From Candidatus Contendibacter sp. (lineage in GTDB: Bacteria; Pseudomonadota; Gammaproteobacteria; Competibacterales; Competibacteraceae), in NCBI GenBank assembly GCA_029624765.1, contig JARSSO010000002.1:1-36153 (forward strand): 36,153 bases of DNA, given 5' to 3'. The notes under the pieces were generated by a model, which was not told where the DNA came from, did no database searches, and saw only the letters and a program-made list of their open reading frames with translations. A program made the position numbers and the translations under genes. Shown here one piece after another: positions 18,809-28,100 of the stretch; positions within the stretch are counted from its first letter, which is position 1; each line of letters opens with the position of its first letter.

Positions 18809-19501
18809 TTGATTGAGCCAGTGAGTCAGGCATTGCCGACCCCGTTGCTCGGCGATGGCGGCATGACGGGCGGTCGCGGCCCGCAGCGCTGGAACGTTCA
18901 CGCCAGGAGTTTGGGCAATTTCGCTGGCGTGGCCGATAAACCAGCGTTCCAGGCCCCGCGCGGTGGTTTCAAGATGAAACTGCAACCCCAGGGCGCGTTC
19001 TCTCCAGGCGAACGCCTGATGGGGATAGACCTCGGTCGAGGCCAGCAACACGGCGTCCGCCGGTAAATCGAACGTGTCGCCGTGCCAGTGCAGCACCGAC
19101 GTCCCGTCGGCCAACGCCGCCAGTGGGCTGACATGGCCAGCGTCGGTCAGCGTCAATGGTCCCCAGCCGATCTCCTTGCGTCCACCGGGATAGACCTTTC
19201 CTCCCAACGCCTGGGCCAGCAACTGGCAGCCCAGACAGATGCCCAGCACCGGCCGCCCCGCGTCCAGTCGCGCCCGTAGCAAGGCCAATTCGTCGCGAAT
19301 GAACGGATACGCCTCGTCCTCGTAGACGCCGATGGGACCGCCCAGTATCACCAGCAGGTCGTCGGCCAGTGGGTCCATCCCGGTCAGATCATCGTAACCG
19401 GCCTCGGCGTAACGGATGGCGTAACCACGCTCGGTCAGCACCGGCGCGAAACTGCCAAGGTCCTCAAACGTGACGTGACGAAGGGCGAGAACGGTTTTCA
19501 T
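18797..19501 (-). CDS. Class I glutamine amidotransferase (GMP synthase-like)
   Basis: A stand-alone GATase1 domain of 234 residues. The nucleophile elbow is GICLGCQLLA with C89; the partner residues are H176 and E178 in LQFHLETT. ILGGPIGVYEDEAYPF is typical of the GMP-synthase-like GATase group of proteobacteria. Such proteins release ammonia from glutamine or hydrolyse gamma-glutamyl bonds; the acceptor is unknown. ATG 19501 (MKTVLALRHV) is chosen because similarity begins there; 26 extra codons upstream look non-coding. It converges on ppdK and diverges from the radical SAM gene. Confidence 0.88.
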   Translation of the reverse strand: MKTVLALRHVTFEDLGSFAPVLTERGYAIRYAEAGYDDLTGMDPLADDLLVILGGPIGVYEDEAYPFIRDELALLRARLDAGRPVLGICLGCQLLAQALGGKVYPGGRKEIGWGPLTLTDAGHVSPLAALADGTSVLHWHGDTFDLPADAVLLASTEVYPHQAFAWRERALGLQFHLETTARGLERWFIGHASEIAQTPGVNVPALRAATARHAAIAEQRGRQCLTHWLNQAGL

Positions 19502-19712
19502 GCCAGCGGACTCCATGGAATGATAGGGAAGAAGTTGAGATTTCATCCTGACGGGGATTAATCGGGAATGAATGCCCACCCGACCGTCACCGCCAGCATA
19601 TCAAGGCTAGAATAAGCAATAGGCACACCGTTCGTCGGGAAGCGTAAATTTCCGATCCGGCGAAATTCGATGCCAAAAACGGACCCCATTGCCAGACCGG
19701 ATTTTTTAAGCC

Positions 19713-20687
19713 GTGACAGCGAACAAAAGCGAAGTGATCGCCAGTCCCTCCCTGCAACACGCTTCCTCCTCGACATGGCCCGCCTATCGGGCGCTGCTGG
19801 ACAACGGCGAACTGGAGCGTCGGGTGGCCGAAGCTTGGAACCGACTGGAAAACTGCGACCTGTGCGCCCGTTACTGCCGCGTGAACCGGCGGCAAACGCT
19901 CAAGGGCGTGGTATGCCACACTGGCGAGCGAGCCATCGTGCATGGCCACGGTCCGCACCATGGCGAGGAAAATCCGCTGCGCGGCTGGGCCGGTTCGGGG
20001 ACGATCTTCTTCTCCTGGTGCAACCTGCGTTGCGTGTTCTGCCAGAACTGGGAAATCAGCCAAAAGGGCGACGGCCAGGAAGTCGACCCAAAAGCGCTGG
20101 CCAGCATGATGCTCGACCTGCAATACCGGGGCTGTCACAACATCAACCTGGTCACTCCCAGCCACGTCGTGCCGCAAATTCTGGCGGCCACCCTGCTTGC
20201 CGCTCAACAGGGCCTGCGGCTGCCCCTGGTTTACAACACCGGCGGTTACGACAGCCTGGAGGCGCTGGCCCTGCTGGACGGCGTGGTGGACATCTACATG
20301 CCGGACATGAAGTACGGCGATTCCACCACCGCCCATCGCTACTCGCACGCACGCAATTACTGGGAAGTCAACCAGGCGGCGGTGCGGGAAATGCACCGGC
20401 AGGTCGGCGATCTGACGCTGGACGAATACAGCTTGGCGCGGCGCGGACTGCTGGTGCGCCATCTGGTGTTACCAGGCGATCTGGCGAACACGGAAATCGT
20501 GCTGGCGTTCCTGGCGCGGGAGATTTCGACCAACACCTATCTGAACCTGATGGATCAGTACCATCCCTGCTACAAAGCCTTTGAGGAACCGCTGCTCGAC
20601 CGCTCCCTCACCCGGAAAGAGCACGAACAGGCGCTGCAACGGGCCAAGGATCACGGATTGCGGCGGCTCGACCGCCCCCGGTATTAG
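19713..20687 (+). CDS. Radical SAM protein, PflA/PflX-like
   Basis: A 324-residue radical SAM enzyme related to proteins annotated as putative pyruvate formate-lyase activating enzymes. The cluster motif is C103-x3-C107-x2-C110 in SWCNLRCVFCQNW. An N-terminal Cys cluster, CDLCARYCRVNR (about residues 50-61), is typical of the PflX-like branch. GCHNINLVTPSH, YNTGGYDS and YMPDMKYGD are conserved in that branch. The enzyme should cleave SAM to a 5'-deoxyadenosyl radical; its target is unknown, and no glycyl-radical enzyme is seen in this window. The start is GTG 19713. It converges on hemY. Confidence 0.9.
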   Translation: MTANKSEVIASPSLQHASSSTWPAYRALLDNGELERRVAEAWNRLENCDLCARYCRVNRRQTLKGVVCHTGERAIVHGHGPHHGEENPLRGWAGSGTIFFSWCNLRCVFCQNWEISQKGDGQEVDPKALASMMLDLQYRGCHNINLVTPSHVVPQILAATLLAAQQGLRLPLVYNTGGYDSLEALALLDGVVDIYMPDMKYGDSTTAHRYSHARNYWEVNQAAVREMHRQVGDLTLDEYSLARRGLLVRHLVLPGDLANTEIVLAFLAREISTNTYLNLMDQYHPCYKAFEEPLLDRSLTRKEHEQALQRAKDHGLRRLDRPRY

Positions 20688-20714
20688 CGGGGGCGGGATC
20701 GACGCCCAGATGGA

Positions 20715-21998
20715 TCAGCTCACCGCGACCGGCACGGGTGGCGCGTTCGGAGCTTGAAGCTGCTGCGCCGTCTCGGCGGCGGGCAGGGTCACGCCGCGCC
20801 GTTCCTGGGGCTTGCCGACCAGCAACCGCAGTCCAGCGTGGAAGCACTGGCTGGCATGGGTCAGTTCGTGCAGGGATTCCAGCAACTCGCCCAGTTCCTG
20901 ATAGGCGTCCGGCGTCGGCATCAGCTTGATGCTCTGCTCCAGATAGGCGCGGGCCTTGCCGTTCTGCTGGCAGCGCTTGGCCAGCCGGCCCAGCGTCAGT
21001 AGCAAATGCGGATCGTCGCCGTGCCGGGCCAGCCAGCCCTCGGCCGCCGCCAGTTGCGCGGCGGCGCTGCCGCGCCCCAGCATTCCGTAACCCACCACCA
21101 GCTTGACGCTCCAGCACCGGTTGATCGCCTCGCGCAACAGCGCCTCGGCGTCGTCGAAAGCGTCGAACTCGCACAAGGCGGTGGCGCAGTCCACCAGCAA
21201 CGCCTCGTCCCCCTGGCGCAACGAGACCGGCGTCTGCTTCCACAACGCTCGCAACTTCTCCAGCGAACCGCCGGCGGCGGCACCTTGCAACAGAGCATGG
21301 TAGGTTTCGCGTTCAATCTCGGCGAACGGTTCGGGGCCGAACACCTTCTGCTTCTGCAATTCGGGCAACAACCGTTGCAATGGCTCCCAGGCGCCCAATT
21401 GCCGGTAACAGCGGGCCAGCCAGAGCAACACGCCCGGATGACGCGGATTGAGGGTATGCAGGGATTCCAGGATGGGACGGGCCTGTTCCGCTTGCTGATC
21501 TTCAAGCAGGAATTCCACCCGGGCCAGTTGCACCGTCAGCTTGTCGGCGTCCGGCGAGTCCTCGGCCTTGCGCAGATGCAGGTCGCGCCGCCATTTCACG
21601 TCGCTGAGGTGATGGGCGGCCCGGGCCGCGCTCAAATAATCCAGCGCGGGCGTTTCGCTGTGCGCGGCGCTTTTGAGCAGGGTTTTCTCCGCCGCCGCCC
21701 ACTGGCCGGCCGCCAGTTGCCGGCTGCCCAGATTGAACAACCGCCGCGCCCTGCGCTGCAACCGCCGCTGGTTGGCCGCCAGGGTCTGGCCGGGCGTGCG
21801 CCACAGCCGGATGGCCAGTCGGACCAGAAAGTAGAATCCGACGAACAGGGCGATCAGAACCAGCACCAGAAAGGCGAAACTGGTCTCGACGGTCCACTCG
21901 CCGATGCTGAACATTGCATAGCCGGGGTCCTGCCGGAGCGCCAGCGCCATCCAGACCGAGACGAACAAGGTGACAATGATGCCGATCAGCAGCTTCAT
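20715..21998 (-). CDS. hemY: HemY-family inner-membrane TPR protein
   Basis: A 427-residue membrane protein of the gamma/betaproteobacterial HemY family (not protoporphyrinogen oxidase). Two N-terminal hydrophobic segments (about 3-21 and 40-63) are followed by RLWRTPGQTLAANQRRLQRRAR and a helical TPR-like region to the C terminus. The family lies in heme operons and is thought to scaffold late heme synthesis. Its ATG overlaps the hemX stop by 4 nt. The last 35 residues are Pro/Ala-rich. Confidence 0.9.
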   Translation of the reverse strand: MKLLIGIIVTLFVSVWMALALRQDPGYAMFSIGEWTVETSFAFLVLVLIALFVGFYFLVRLAIRLWRTPGQTLAANQRRLQRRARRLFNLGSRQLAAGQWAAAEKTLLKSAAHSETPALDYLSAARAAHHLSDVKWRRDLHLRKAEDSPDADKLTVQLARVEFLLEDQQAEQARPILESLHTLNPRHPGVLLWLARCYRQLGAWEPLQRLLPELQKQKVFGPEPFAEIERETYHALLQGAAAGGSLEKLRALWKQTPVSLRQGDEALLVDCATALCEFDAFDDAEALLREAINRCWSVKLVVGYGMLGRGSAAAQLAAAEGWLARHGDDPHLLLTLGRLAKRCQQNGKARAYLEQSIKLMPTPDAYQELGELLESLHELTHASQCFHAGLRLLVGKPQERRGVTLPAAETAQQLQAPNAPPVPVAVS

Positions 21999-23461
21999 GG
22001 CTGTCCCTCCCCCTTCGCCGCCGTTGGCTCGGCCGGCGCCGCTGGAGTCTTGCCGATGGCGCGGATCGGTTGCCGCAGGGTCATGGCCTCGCGAAACGCC
22101 TGATTGACGCCGGCCAAGTCCGGAACATAGGGATTGAACTCAACGGCTTGCAGCGCCTTCAGCTCGGCCAGGAACGCGGCCACCTGCTTGTCCTGAGTGT
22201 CAAAGTAGGTCTGGACCCACTGGCTGACTTGATCGTAGGAATCCCGATACGCCCCGGCATCGCCGCGCAGCAGCGCCGTCCGCAGGCTTTCCAGTTCCAG
22301 CCGCAGGTTCTGGCGCAGGAAAAACTCTTCTTCCATCGCGATCAGTGGCGGTGCGTCGCTACGCACCCGGCGAATCACCACGATACCCTTGAACTGATTC
22401 CAGACCGCTTCGGTGGTGCGGTCCCACCAGGAGCGCTCGGCGTCGGTGCTGACCGTGGCGGTGGCGGCCGGCTTGACCCGGTTCTTGATGTCCGGAACCC
22501 CGGAGTTGATCCGCACGGGCAGACCGCCGACCTGGTTTTGCATCTCCGCCACCTTGTGGGCCAAGGCGGAGAAGTCGGGCAGTTGCACGCCGCGCAGACT
22601 GGCGATGACCTCGTCAAGCATGGTTTGCACCGAGGCCATGGCGCTTTCATCGACCGCCTTGAGCCGCCGTTGAGCGACTTCCAGCGCCAGCCGAGCGGCG
22701 GCGACGTTGCGCTCCAGCTTCAACTTGGAATCCGCCAGGCGCAGCAGATAATCCACTTCCGCCAGGGGGAAGGCGTTGACGTCGCCACCTTTGGCGATCA
22801 CGGTTTTGGTCGTTTCCAGTTGGTTGGTCAACCCCACATAACTCAGCTTCAGATTCTGAAGTTGCTCGTTTTGCTGGGCCAGGCGATTCACGTAATCCTG
22901 CAACTGCGCGCCGAGATCGCCATGTTGTTTCTGCACCGAGGTCTTGTGGGCTTCATGGCTCTCCCGCAACAGCTTCATTTCGCCCTTGACGATCTCGGTC
23001 TCGCCCTTGTGCAATTCCATGGCGTTTTTCAACGGCTGCAAGTCGCCAGTCAGACCCAGCAATTGCTCCTTGAGCGCCTGCGCGTCGGCGCGCGCCTGGT
23101 CAAGTCCGGTTTTCAACCCTTGGAGTTGCTGGACTTGGGCTTTCAGGGCCTGAAATTCGGGATCGCGTTGCGCGATGGCCTGCTTGATCGCCTGATCCAG
23201 TCGGCTGGCCTGCGTGGCCTGGTCCTTTTGCCACGAGTACCAGAGATACCCACTGCCGCCGCCGGCGCTCAATCCGACGAGGAGCGCCAGCCATGCCACG
23301 CCACGACCGCTCTTGGGCGCGAGTGGGGTGGAAGCAGGCGAGATTTTGGGCGTGGGCGCCGTCTCGGCTTTGAGGGGTGGCGCGGGCGTCGATTCCAGGG
23401 GCGAAGTCTTGGCGGCGGATGGAGCATTGACGCTGTCGTTGTCGGATTGATTTTCTGTCAT
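21995..23461 (-). CDS. hemX: HemX-family membrane protein
   Basis: A 488-residue member of the HemX family, often labelled uroporphyrin-III C-methyltransferase although it lacks the SAM-binding methyltransferase motifs. A Pro/Ala/Thr-rich cytosolic N terminus (1-50) is followed by one membrane helix (about 53-77, GVAWLALLVGLSAGGGSGYL), then a long coiled coil (about 80-215, many heptad Leu and Gln residues). The C-terminal conserved HemX part contains YLLRLADSKLKLERN and FFLRQNLRLELES. The role is unproven, probably structural with HemY. It overlaps hemD and hemY by 4 nt each. Confidence 0.9.
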   Translation of the reverse strand: MTENQSDNDSVNAPSAAKTSPLESTPAPPLKAETAPTPKISPASTPLAPKSGRGVAWLALLVGLSAGGGSGYLWYSWQKDQATQASRLDQAIKQAIAQRDPEFQALKAQVQQLQGLKTGLDQARADAQALKEQLLGLTGDLQPLKNAMELHKGETEIVKGEMKLLRESHEAHKTSVQKQHGDLGAQLQDYVNRLAQQNEQLQNLKLSYVGLTNQLETTKTVIAKGGDVNAFPLAEVDYLLRLADSKLKLERNVAAARLALEVAQRRLKAVDESAMASVQTMLDEVIASLRGVQLPDFSALAHKVAEMQNQVGGLPVRINSGVPDIKNRVKPAATATVSTDAERSWWDRTTEAVWNQFKGIVVIRRVRSDAPPLIAMEEEFFLRQNLRLELESLRTALLRGDAGAYRDSYDQVSQWVQTYFDTQDKQVAAFLAELKALQAVEFNPYVPDLAGVNQAFREAMTLRQPIRAIGKTPAAPAEPTAAKGEGQP

Positions 23462-24303
23462 GTCGTGTTACCAACTGGTAGGGAGGGATTTGCCACCAGA
23501 CAGAGCAGGGCGGCGGCGATGGCGGCGTCGCTGGCTTCCCGAGCGAGCAGAGGATGATGACAGCCGAAATTCGCGGCGGTCTGGGCAGTGCGGGCGCTGA
23601 CCGCGATTACCGGGGTTTGACGCAGATAATCTTGCCCGGCAACGCCCAGCAGATCAAACAGATTCGACAGGCTTTCGGAACTGGTGACGATCACCGCCCC
23701 GATTTCGCCCCGGCGCCAGCGTTCCAGCAGTGCGGCCGCGTCCAGCGCGGGCCGTTCGCGCCGGTAGACTTCCGCATGCTCCACGCGCGCCCCGCGAGCG
23801 GTCAGGGTTTCGGCCAGTAGCTCCCGGCCACCCTCACCGCGCACGATGACGATGGCTTGGCTGGTCACTCGCTGAAAGCGGGGCAGGGCCAGCAACGCTT
23901 CGCTGGTGAATCCCTGTTCGGGTTGCAAGCAGAGGTCGACCCCATGGCGGGCCAGCGCCCGCGCGGTCGCCGGGCCGATGGCGGCGATTTCCAGCCCGGA
24001 CGGAAAACCGCCGCGTTCCCGAATCGGCGGCATGGCCCGATCCACGGCGTTGGCGCTGGTGAAGATCGCCAAATTGTAGTCGGCGAGCCGATCAAAAATG
24101 GCCAGCGCCGGGGTCCAGTCGCGCGGTTCGCCGATGACCAGCGCCGGACAGCGAATCACGACACCGCCGTGCTGCTCGATCCACTGGCAGAGGGGGCCGG
24201 CCTGGTGTTCCGGCCGGGTGACGAGTACGCCCAGGCCGTTAAGAGACTCACTCCCCTCCCCCACTGGCGGGAGACAAGTTGAGGGGAAGGATGGGTAGAC
24301 CAT
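23458..24303 (-). CDS. hemD: Uroporphyrinogen-III synthase
   Basis: Closes and inverts ring D of hydroxymethylbilane to form uroporphyrinogen III. The 281 residues contain LGVLVTRPEHQ at the start of the fold, LAIFTSANAVDRAM, IAAIGPATARAL, VRGEGGRELLAETL and AVIVTSSESLSNLFDLL, all typical of this poorly conserved family. Normal HemD proteins begin at about the LVTRP block. Here some 25 extra residues precede it, encoded over a repeat-like dyad (24252-24287). ATG 24303 is 3 nt after the hemC stop and no better start lies nearer, so I keep it. Confidence 0.9.
   Translation of the reverse strand: MVYPSFPSTCLPPVGEGSESLNGLGVLVTRPEHQAGPLCQWIEQHGGVVIRCPALVIGEPRDWTPALAIFDRLADYNLAIFTSANAVDRAMPPIRERGGFPSGLEIAAIGPATARALARHGVDLCLQPEQGFTSEALLALPRFQRVTSQAIVIVRGEGGRELLAETLTARGARVEHAEVYRRERPALDAAALLERWRRGEIGAVIVTSSESLSNLFDLLGVAGQDYLRQTPVIAVSARTAQTAANFGCHHPLLAREASDAAIAAALLCLVANPSLPVGNTT
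24252..24287. repeat. Dyad-symmetric repeat-like segment at the hemC-hemD junction
   Basis: TCCCCTC (24252-24258) pairs with GAGGGGA (24281-24287), and an inner CTCCC/GGGAG pairs around CCACTGGC. The purine/pyrimidine bias differs from the surrounding genes and recalls the dispersed intergenic repeats of GC-rich proteobacteria. It encodes part of the extra N terminus of HemD. Confidence 0.5.
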
Positions 24304-24306
24304 GCT

Positions 24307-25242
24307 TCAGCCGGCTCCAAGCAACTGCCGCAGGATGGTGTCGGCGCCGCGTTCGAGCAACTCGTCGGCCAACGCCGCGCCGAGGGTTTCGGCCTCCACC
24401 GCCGGGCCGCGAATCTCCCCGGCGATGCTCCGGCTGCCATCGGGTTCGCCGACCAGGCCCCGCAGCCAGAGCTGTCCGTCGTCCAGCAGCAGCGCATAAC
24501 CCGCGATGGGAACCTGACAACCGCCCTGCAAGCGAGCGTTGAACGCCCGTTCCGCCATGACTCGAACCTGGGTGGCGGGATCGTTGAGCGTGGCGATCAG
24601 CTCCCGCGTCCGTGTGTCGTCCAGCCGGCATTCCACCCCGATGGCGCCCTGGCCGATGGCGGGCAAACTGAATTCCGGTTCCAGCGCCACGGTGATGCGC
24701 TCCTCCAGTCCCAGCCGCTTCAGACCGGCGGCGGCCAGGAGGATGGCGTTGAACTCGCCGGCGTCCAGTTTGGCCAGCCGGCTGCCGACATTGCCGCGCA
24801 GGCTGCAAATCCGCCAGCCGGGATAACGGGCCGCCAGTTGGCTTTGCCGGCGCAGGCTGGAGGTACCGATCCGGGCGTCGGCGGGCAAGGCATCAGGGTG
24901 GGGATAATGGTGGGAGACGAAGGCGTCGCGCGGGTCTTCGCGCGCCAGAATCACCGGCAGGCCCAGCCCGGCGGGAAAATCCACCGGTACGTCCTTCATC
25001 GAATGGACGGCAAGATCGGCGCGGCCTTCCAATAGACTCTGCTCCAACTCCTTGACGAACAAGCCCTTGCCGCCGATCTTGGCCAGGGGGCTGTCGAGAA
25101 TTTTGTCGCCGCGGGTCGTCATGCCGATCAACTCGACCCGCAAGCCGGGATGGGCCTGGCGCAGTCGGTCGGCGACGTGTTCGGCCTGCCAGAGGGCAAG
25201 GGGGCTTTGGCGGGTGGCGATGCGCAAGGTATCCGGTTGCAT
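24307..25242 (-). CDS. hemC: Hydroxymethylbilane synthase (porphobilinogen deaminase)
   Basis: Polymerises four porphobilinogen molecules into hydroxymethylbilane. At 311 residues it is of full length. It begins [16 protein letters not shown], has the [18 protein letters not shown] block with the catalytic Asp region, TSSLRRQ, the pocket [13 protein letters not shown], and C242 in LQGGCQVP, which carries the dipyrromethane cofactor. It is the first gene of hemCDXY and diverges from argH with a 43-nt gap that must hold both start regions. Confidence 0.97.
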   Translation of the reverse strand: MQPDTLRIATRQSPLALWQAEHVADRLRQAHPGLRVELIGMTTRGDKILDSPLAKIGGKGLFVKELEQSLLEGRADLAVHSMKDVPVDFPAGLGLPVILAREDPRDAFVSHHYPHPDALPADARIGTSSLRRQSQLAARYPGWRICSLRGNVGSRLAKLDAGEFNAILLAAAGLKRLGLEERITVALEPEFSLPAIGQGAIGVECRLDDTRTRELIATLNDPATQVRVMAERAFNARLQGGCQVPIAGYALLLDDGQLWLRGLVGEPDGSRSIAGEIRGPAVEAETLGAALADELLERGADTILRQLLGAG

Positions 25243-25285
25243 GGTTTGCTAAGCTATGGCGTCTTTTCAGCCTACAGAATAGTTT

Positions 25286-26683
25286 ATGAGCGACACACAG
25301 ACCAATCAGACTTGGGGCGGACGGTTCACCGAGAGCACCGACGCCTTCGTGGCGGCCTTTACCGCCTCGGTGGACTTCGACCGGCGGATGTACCGGCAGG
25401 ATATCAACGGTTCCATCGCCCACGCCCGGATGCTGGCGCGGGTGGGGGTTTTGTCGCTGGACGATTGCGAAGCCATCGTGCGGGGGCTGGAAGAAATCCG
25501 CGCCGAGATCGAGCGCGGCGAATTCACCTGGTCGGCGGCGCTGGAAGACGTGCACATGAACATCGAGGCGCGGCTGACCGAACGGATCGGCGACGCCGGC
25601 AAGCGCCTGCACACCGGCCGCTCGCGCAACGATCAGGTGGCCACCGATATTCGCTTGTATCTGCGCGACGCCATCGACGCCATCGATGACGAGATTCGGC
25701 GGTTGTTGAGCGGGCTGGCCGAACTGGCGACGCGCGAGGCCGACACGATCATGCCCGGCTTCACCCATTTGCAGGTGGCCCAGCCGGTGACGTTCGGTCA
25801 CCACCTGCTGGCCTGGTTCGAGATGCTCAAGCGCGATTACGAGCGGCTGATCGACTGCCGCAAGCGGGTCAACGTCATGCCGCTGGGCGCGGCGGCGCTG
25901 GCCGGCACCGGTTATCCGCTGGATCGCCATTACACCGCGCAACTGCTGGACTTCGCCGCCCCGTGCGCCAACTCGCTGGACGCGGTCAGCGACCGCGATT
26001 TCGCCATCGAATTCGCCGCCGCCTCGGCCATCCTGATGACCCATCTGTCGCGGATGGCGGAAGAACTGGTGCTGTGGTCCTCGGCCCAGTTCGATTTCGT
26101 GGATTTGCCGGACCGGTTCTGCACCGGCTCCTCGATCATGCCGCAGAAGAAGAATCCCGACGTGCCGGAGCTGGTGCGCGGCAAGGTCGGGCGGGTCAAC
26201 GGCCATCTGATCGCGCTGTTGACCCTGATGAAGAGCCAGCCGCTGGCCTACAACAAGGACAACCAGGAGGACAAGGAGCCGCTGTTCGACACCGTGGACA
26301 CCGTGCAGGGCTGTTTGCGCGCCTTCGCCGAACTGATTCCGGCCCTGCATCCCAAGCGCGGCAACATGCTCCAGGCGGCGCGGCGTGGTTTCGCCACCGC
26401 GACCGATCTGGCCGATTACCTGGCGCGCAAGGGCGTGCCGTTCCGCGACGCCCACGAGATCGTCGGCAAGGCGGTGCGGCGGGGGATCGAAACCAGTCGG
26501 GACCTGGTGGACATGACCCTGGACGAGTTGCGGGAGTTTTCGCCGCTGATCGAGTTCGACGTGTTCGAGGTGTTGTCGCTGGAAGGCTCGGTGGCGGCCC
26601 GCAAGGGGGTGGGCGGCACGGCGCCGGACCAAGTGCGCGAGGCGGCGACGGCGGCGCGAGCCTGGCTGGCGGAGTTGCCGTAA
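25286..26683 (+). CDS. argH: Argininosuccinate lyase
   Basis: Splits argininosuccinate into arginine and fumarate, the last step of arginine synthesis. The 465 residues show the fumarase/aspartase superfamily pattern: WGGRFTES at the start, [13 protein letters not shown], the general-acid His in [13 protein letters not shown] (H161), and the catalytic Ser loop [12 protein letters not shown] (S282/S283). It is divergent from hemC, an arrangement common in gammaproteobacteria, and ends 20 nt from the convergent DUF4019 gene. Confidence 0.97.
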   Translation: MSDTQTNQTWGGRFTESTDAFVAAFTASVDFDRRMYRQDINGSIAHARMLARVGVLSLDDCEAIVRGLEEIRAEIERGEFTWSAALEDVHMNIEARLTERIGDAGKRLHTGRSRNDQVATDIRLYLRDAIDAIDDEIRRLLSGLAELATREADTIMPGFTHLQVAQPVTFGHHLLAWFEMLKRDYERLIDCRKRVNVMPLGAAALAGTGYPLDRHYTAQLLDFAAPCANSLDAVSDRDFAIEFAAASAILMTHLSRMAEELVLWSSAQFDFVDLPDRFCTGSSIMPQKKNPDVPELVRGKVGRVNGHLIALLTLMKSQPLAYNKDNQEDKEPLFDTVDTVQGCLRAFAELIPALHPKRGNMLQAARRGFATATDLADYLARKGVPFRDAHEIVGKAVRRGIETSRDLVDMTLDELREFSPLIEFDVFEVLSLEGSVAARKGVGGTAPDQVREAATAARAWLAELP

Positions 26684-26703
26684 TCTCGACGCGGCTCGCC
26701 GTG

Positions 26704-27129
26704 CTATCGGATGTAGTAACCGGATACCCGCCAACTCCCATCCTGGTCACGCATGGGGGTAACGGTTTCGACGGCCGAGGCTTTGTTCGCGAATTGGGTG
26801 TCGAATTGGATCACGACGTACTCGCCGTCCGGGGCGCCTGGAAGGCTGCGGGTGAAGTTGGCCGATTTGAACGTGCGGACTTTCAGTGCGCCGAGCGGAG
26901 CGCGGGCGGCTTTGGCGGCTCTTTCCCATTCGGCTTTCATGACGGCGCTCCGGAACAATAGCGCCGCTTCGTTCCAACTCTGTCCGTACTTCCCGGCATC
27001 CACCAGCACCAGCCATGCCTTGGCGGCGTCTTGCGCTTTGGCTTTATCGGCGGCGTCGCCATCGGCGGCACGCGCGGTCAGGCCAACGAGAAAGAAGAAG
27101 ATAAGGCCGATTCGCAAGATGTTTTTCAT
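26704..27129 (-). CDS. Exported DUF4019-like protein
   Basis: A 141-residue protein with a Sec signal (MKNILRIGLIFFFLVGLTARA). The mature part has KAWLVLVDAGKYGQSWNEAA, FRSAVMKAEWERAAKAAR, PLGALKVRTF, VVIQFDTQFANKASAVETVTP and DGSWRVSGYYIR. This pattern fits DUF4019 proteins, small periplasmic alpha-beta domains of unknown function. AGAGAGG lies just upstream of ATG 27129. It converges on argH and appears to be transcribed alone. Confidence 0.8.
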   Translation of the reverse strand: MKNILRIGLIFFFLVGLTARAADGDAADKAKAQDAAKAWLVLVDAGKYGQSWNEAALLFRSAVMKAEWERAAKAARAPLGALKVRTFKSANFTRSLPGAPDGEYVVIQFDTQFANKASAVETVTPMRDQDGSWRVSGYYIR

Positions 27130-27182
27130 GGTACCTCTCTCAAAAACAACGTATTAAGGCAAAACCCCCGCTGATTGCGATG

Positions 27183-27302
27183 TTACGCCACTGGCTTGCC
27201 ATAAGCGCGTTCGACTTTGGCGACGCGGAATTCGTGGTTTTCGTACAGGAGCTTTTGGCAATGGGGCACGAATCGATTGTGATATTCCGCTAGGCGGTCT
27301 GT
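27183..27302 (-). pseudogene. Possible 3' remnant of a coding sequence
   Basis: Between the DUF4019 gene and the nuclease-like gene, one minus frame reads 39 residues from a stop at 27303-27305 to a TAA at 27183, with the core YHNRFVPHCQKLLYENHEF followed by RVAKVERAYGKPVA. The charge and aromatic pattern looks like a real protein C terminus, but there is no start codon or ribosome binding site. It overlaps the end of the nuclease-like gene in another frame. It could be a truncated gene tail left by an insertion or deletion, or chance. Confidence 0.35.
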
Positions 27303-27895
27303 TCAACCATGGACGATAGTATCCCAACAATTTTACCTGGATTATCAATGAAGTATTCCTTCAGGTCAATTTCCACGTCGTTCTCCTTCAGCCGCAGAAA
27401 CTGCCATGTGGTGCCCGAGGTAACGGCCCCGTAAATTTTTTCCATCGGGTTTTTTTCCTGGATATTGAAAATATTGGCCGCAACCATTTCCGCGATACAT
27501 TGGCCCAGGCCTCCCACGATATTTTCGTTCTTTGCTTCCACGATGGTGACCACGGGCGAATTCAGCGTCAACTGCGCCGATGAACGACTGATGATAAAAT
27601 CGCAGAAACCATTCAACTCCCTTTCTTTATCCACATTCAATTCTATGCCGGAAAATATGCTTATCCTGTGATTGAATCTCCTCCTAACCTCGACAAGAAT
27701 ATTCGATACGATCAATTCCGACCTGGCTTTTTCGGTATTGATGGAGACCGCCAAGGGAACGTGTTCCTCCAATAAAATCCCAAGTATGTCACTAATTTCG
27801 GCGCTTGCTATTCTTTCAAAGATGCCCTGAGTTTCCGTTATGCTGATATTAAGCTCATCTTTTACTTTTTTCAGATTGAAATTGCTGTATGGCAT
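27290..27895 (-). CDS. PD-(D/E)XK-like putative nuclease domain protein
   Basis: A 201-residue protein with the layout of a restriction-endonuclease-like fold: E60 in KARSELIVSNIL, D99 in GFCDFIIS, and the E120-x-K122 pair in VVTIVEAKNENI, followed by Q132 in GLGQCIAEMVAA and YGAVTSGTTWQFLRL. Similar stand-alone proteins are common in cyanobacteria and sulfur-oxidising proteobacteria, without known function. A nuclease role is inferred from the motif order only. The gene is visibly richer in A/T than its neighbours, which suggests acquisition by transfer. ATG 27895 lies about 80 nt downstream of a near-consensus promoter. No methyltransferase or antitoxin partner is seen nearby. Confidence 0.7.
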   Translation of the reverse strand: MPYSNFNLKKVKDELNISITETQGIFERIASAEISDILGILLEEHVPLAVSINTEKARSELIVSNILVEVRRRFNHRISIFSGIELNVDKERELNGFCDFIISRSSAQLTLNSPVVTIVEAKNENIVGGLGQCIAEMVAANIFNIQEKNPMEKIYGAVTSGTTWQFLRLKENDVEIDLKEYFIDNPGKIVGILSSMVEQTA

Positions 27896-27984
27896 TTTTA
27901 AACCTCAAGGCAGTCAGGGTCCAACAAACGGCAATCTCTCCAAGCGGAACCTTGTCTTATGCCAAACCGGTGTATAATCAAGAA

Positions 27985-28011
27985 ATTATAGTTCTCTCTC
28001 AAAGTTGTCAA
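27985..28011 (-). promoter_or_regulatory. Near-consensus sigma-70 promoter of the nuclease-like gene
   Basis: On the minus strand TTGACA (28011-28006) and TATAAT (27990-27985) both match consensus perfectly, with a short 15-nt spacer. The predicted start of transcription near 27978 gives a leader of about 80 nt before ATG 27895. The short spacer may reduce strength. Confidence 0.6.
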
Positions 28012-28100
28012 TCGTTTCCATAAAAATTCCCCCTGCGACGGCATCCACGCCGAGCAGGCCGCTATGCGCCGGATTCGACGCTTCCACCGTTCAACCCACC

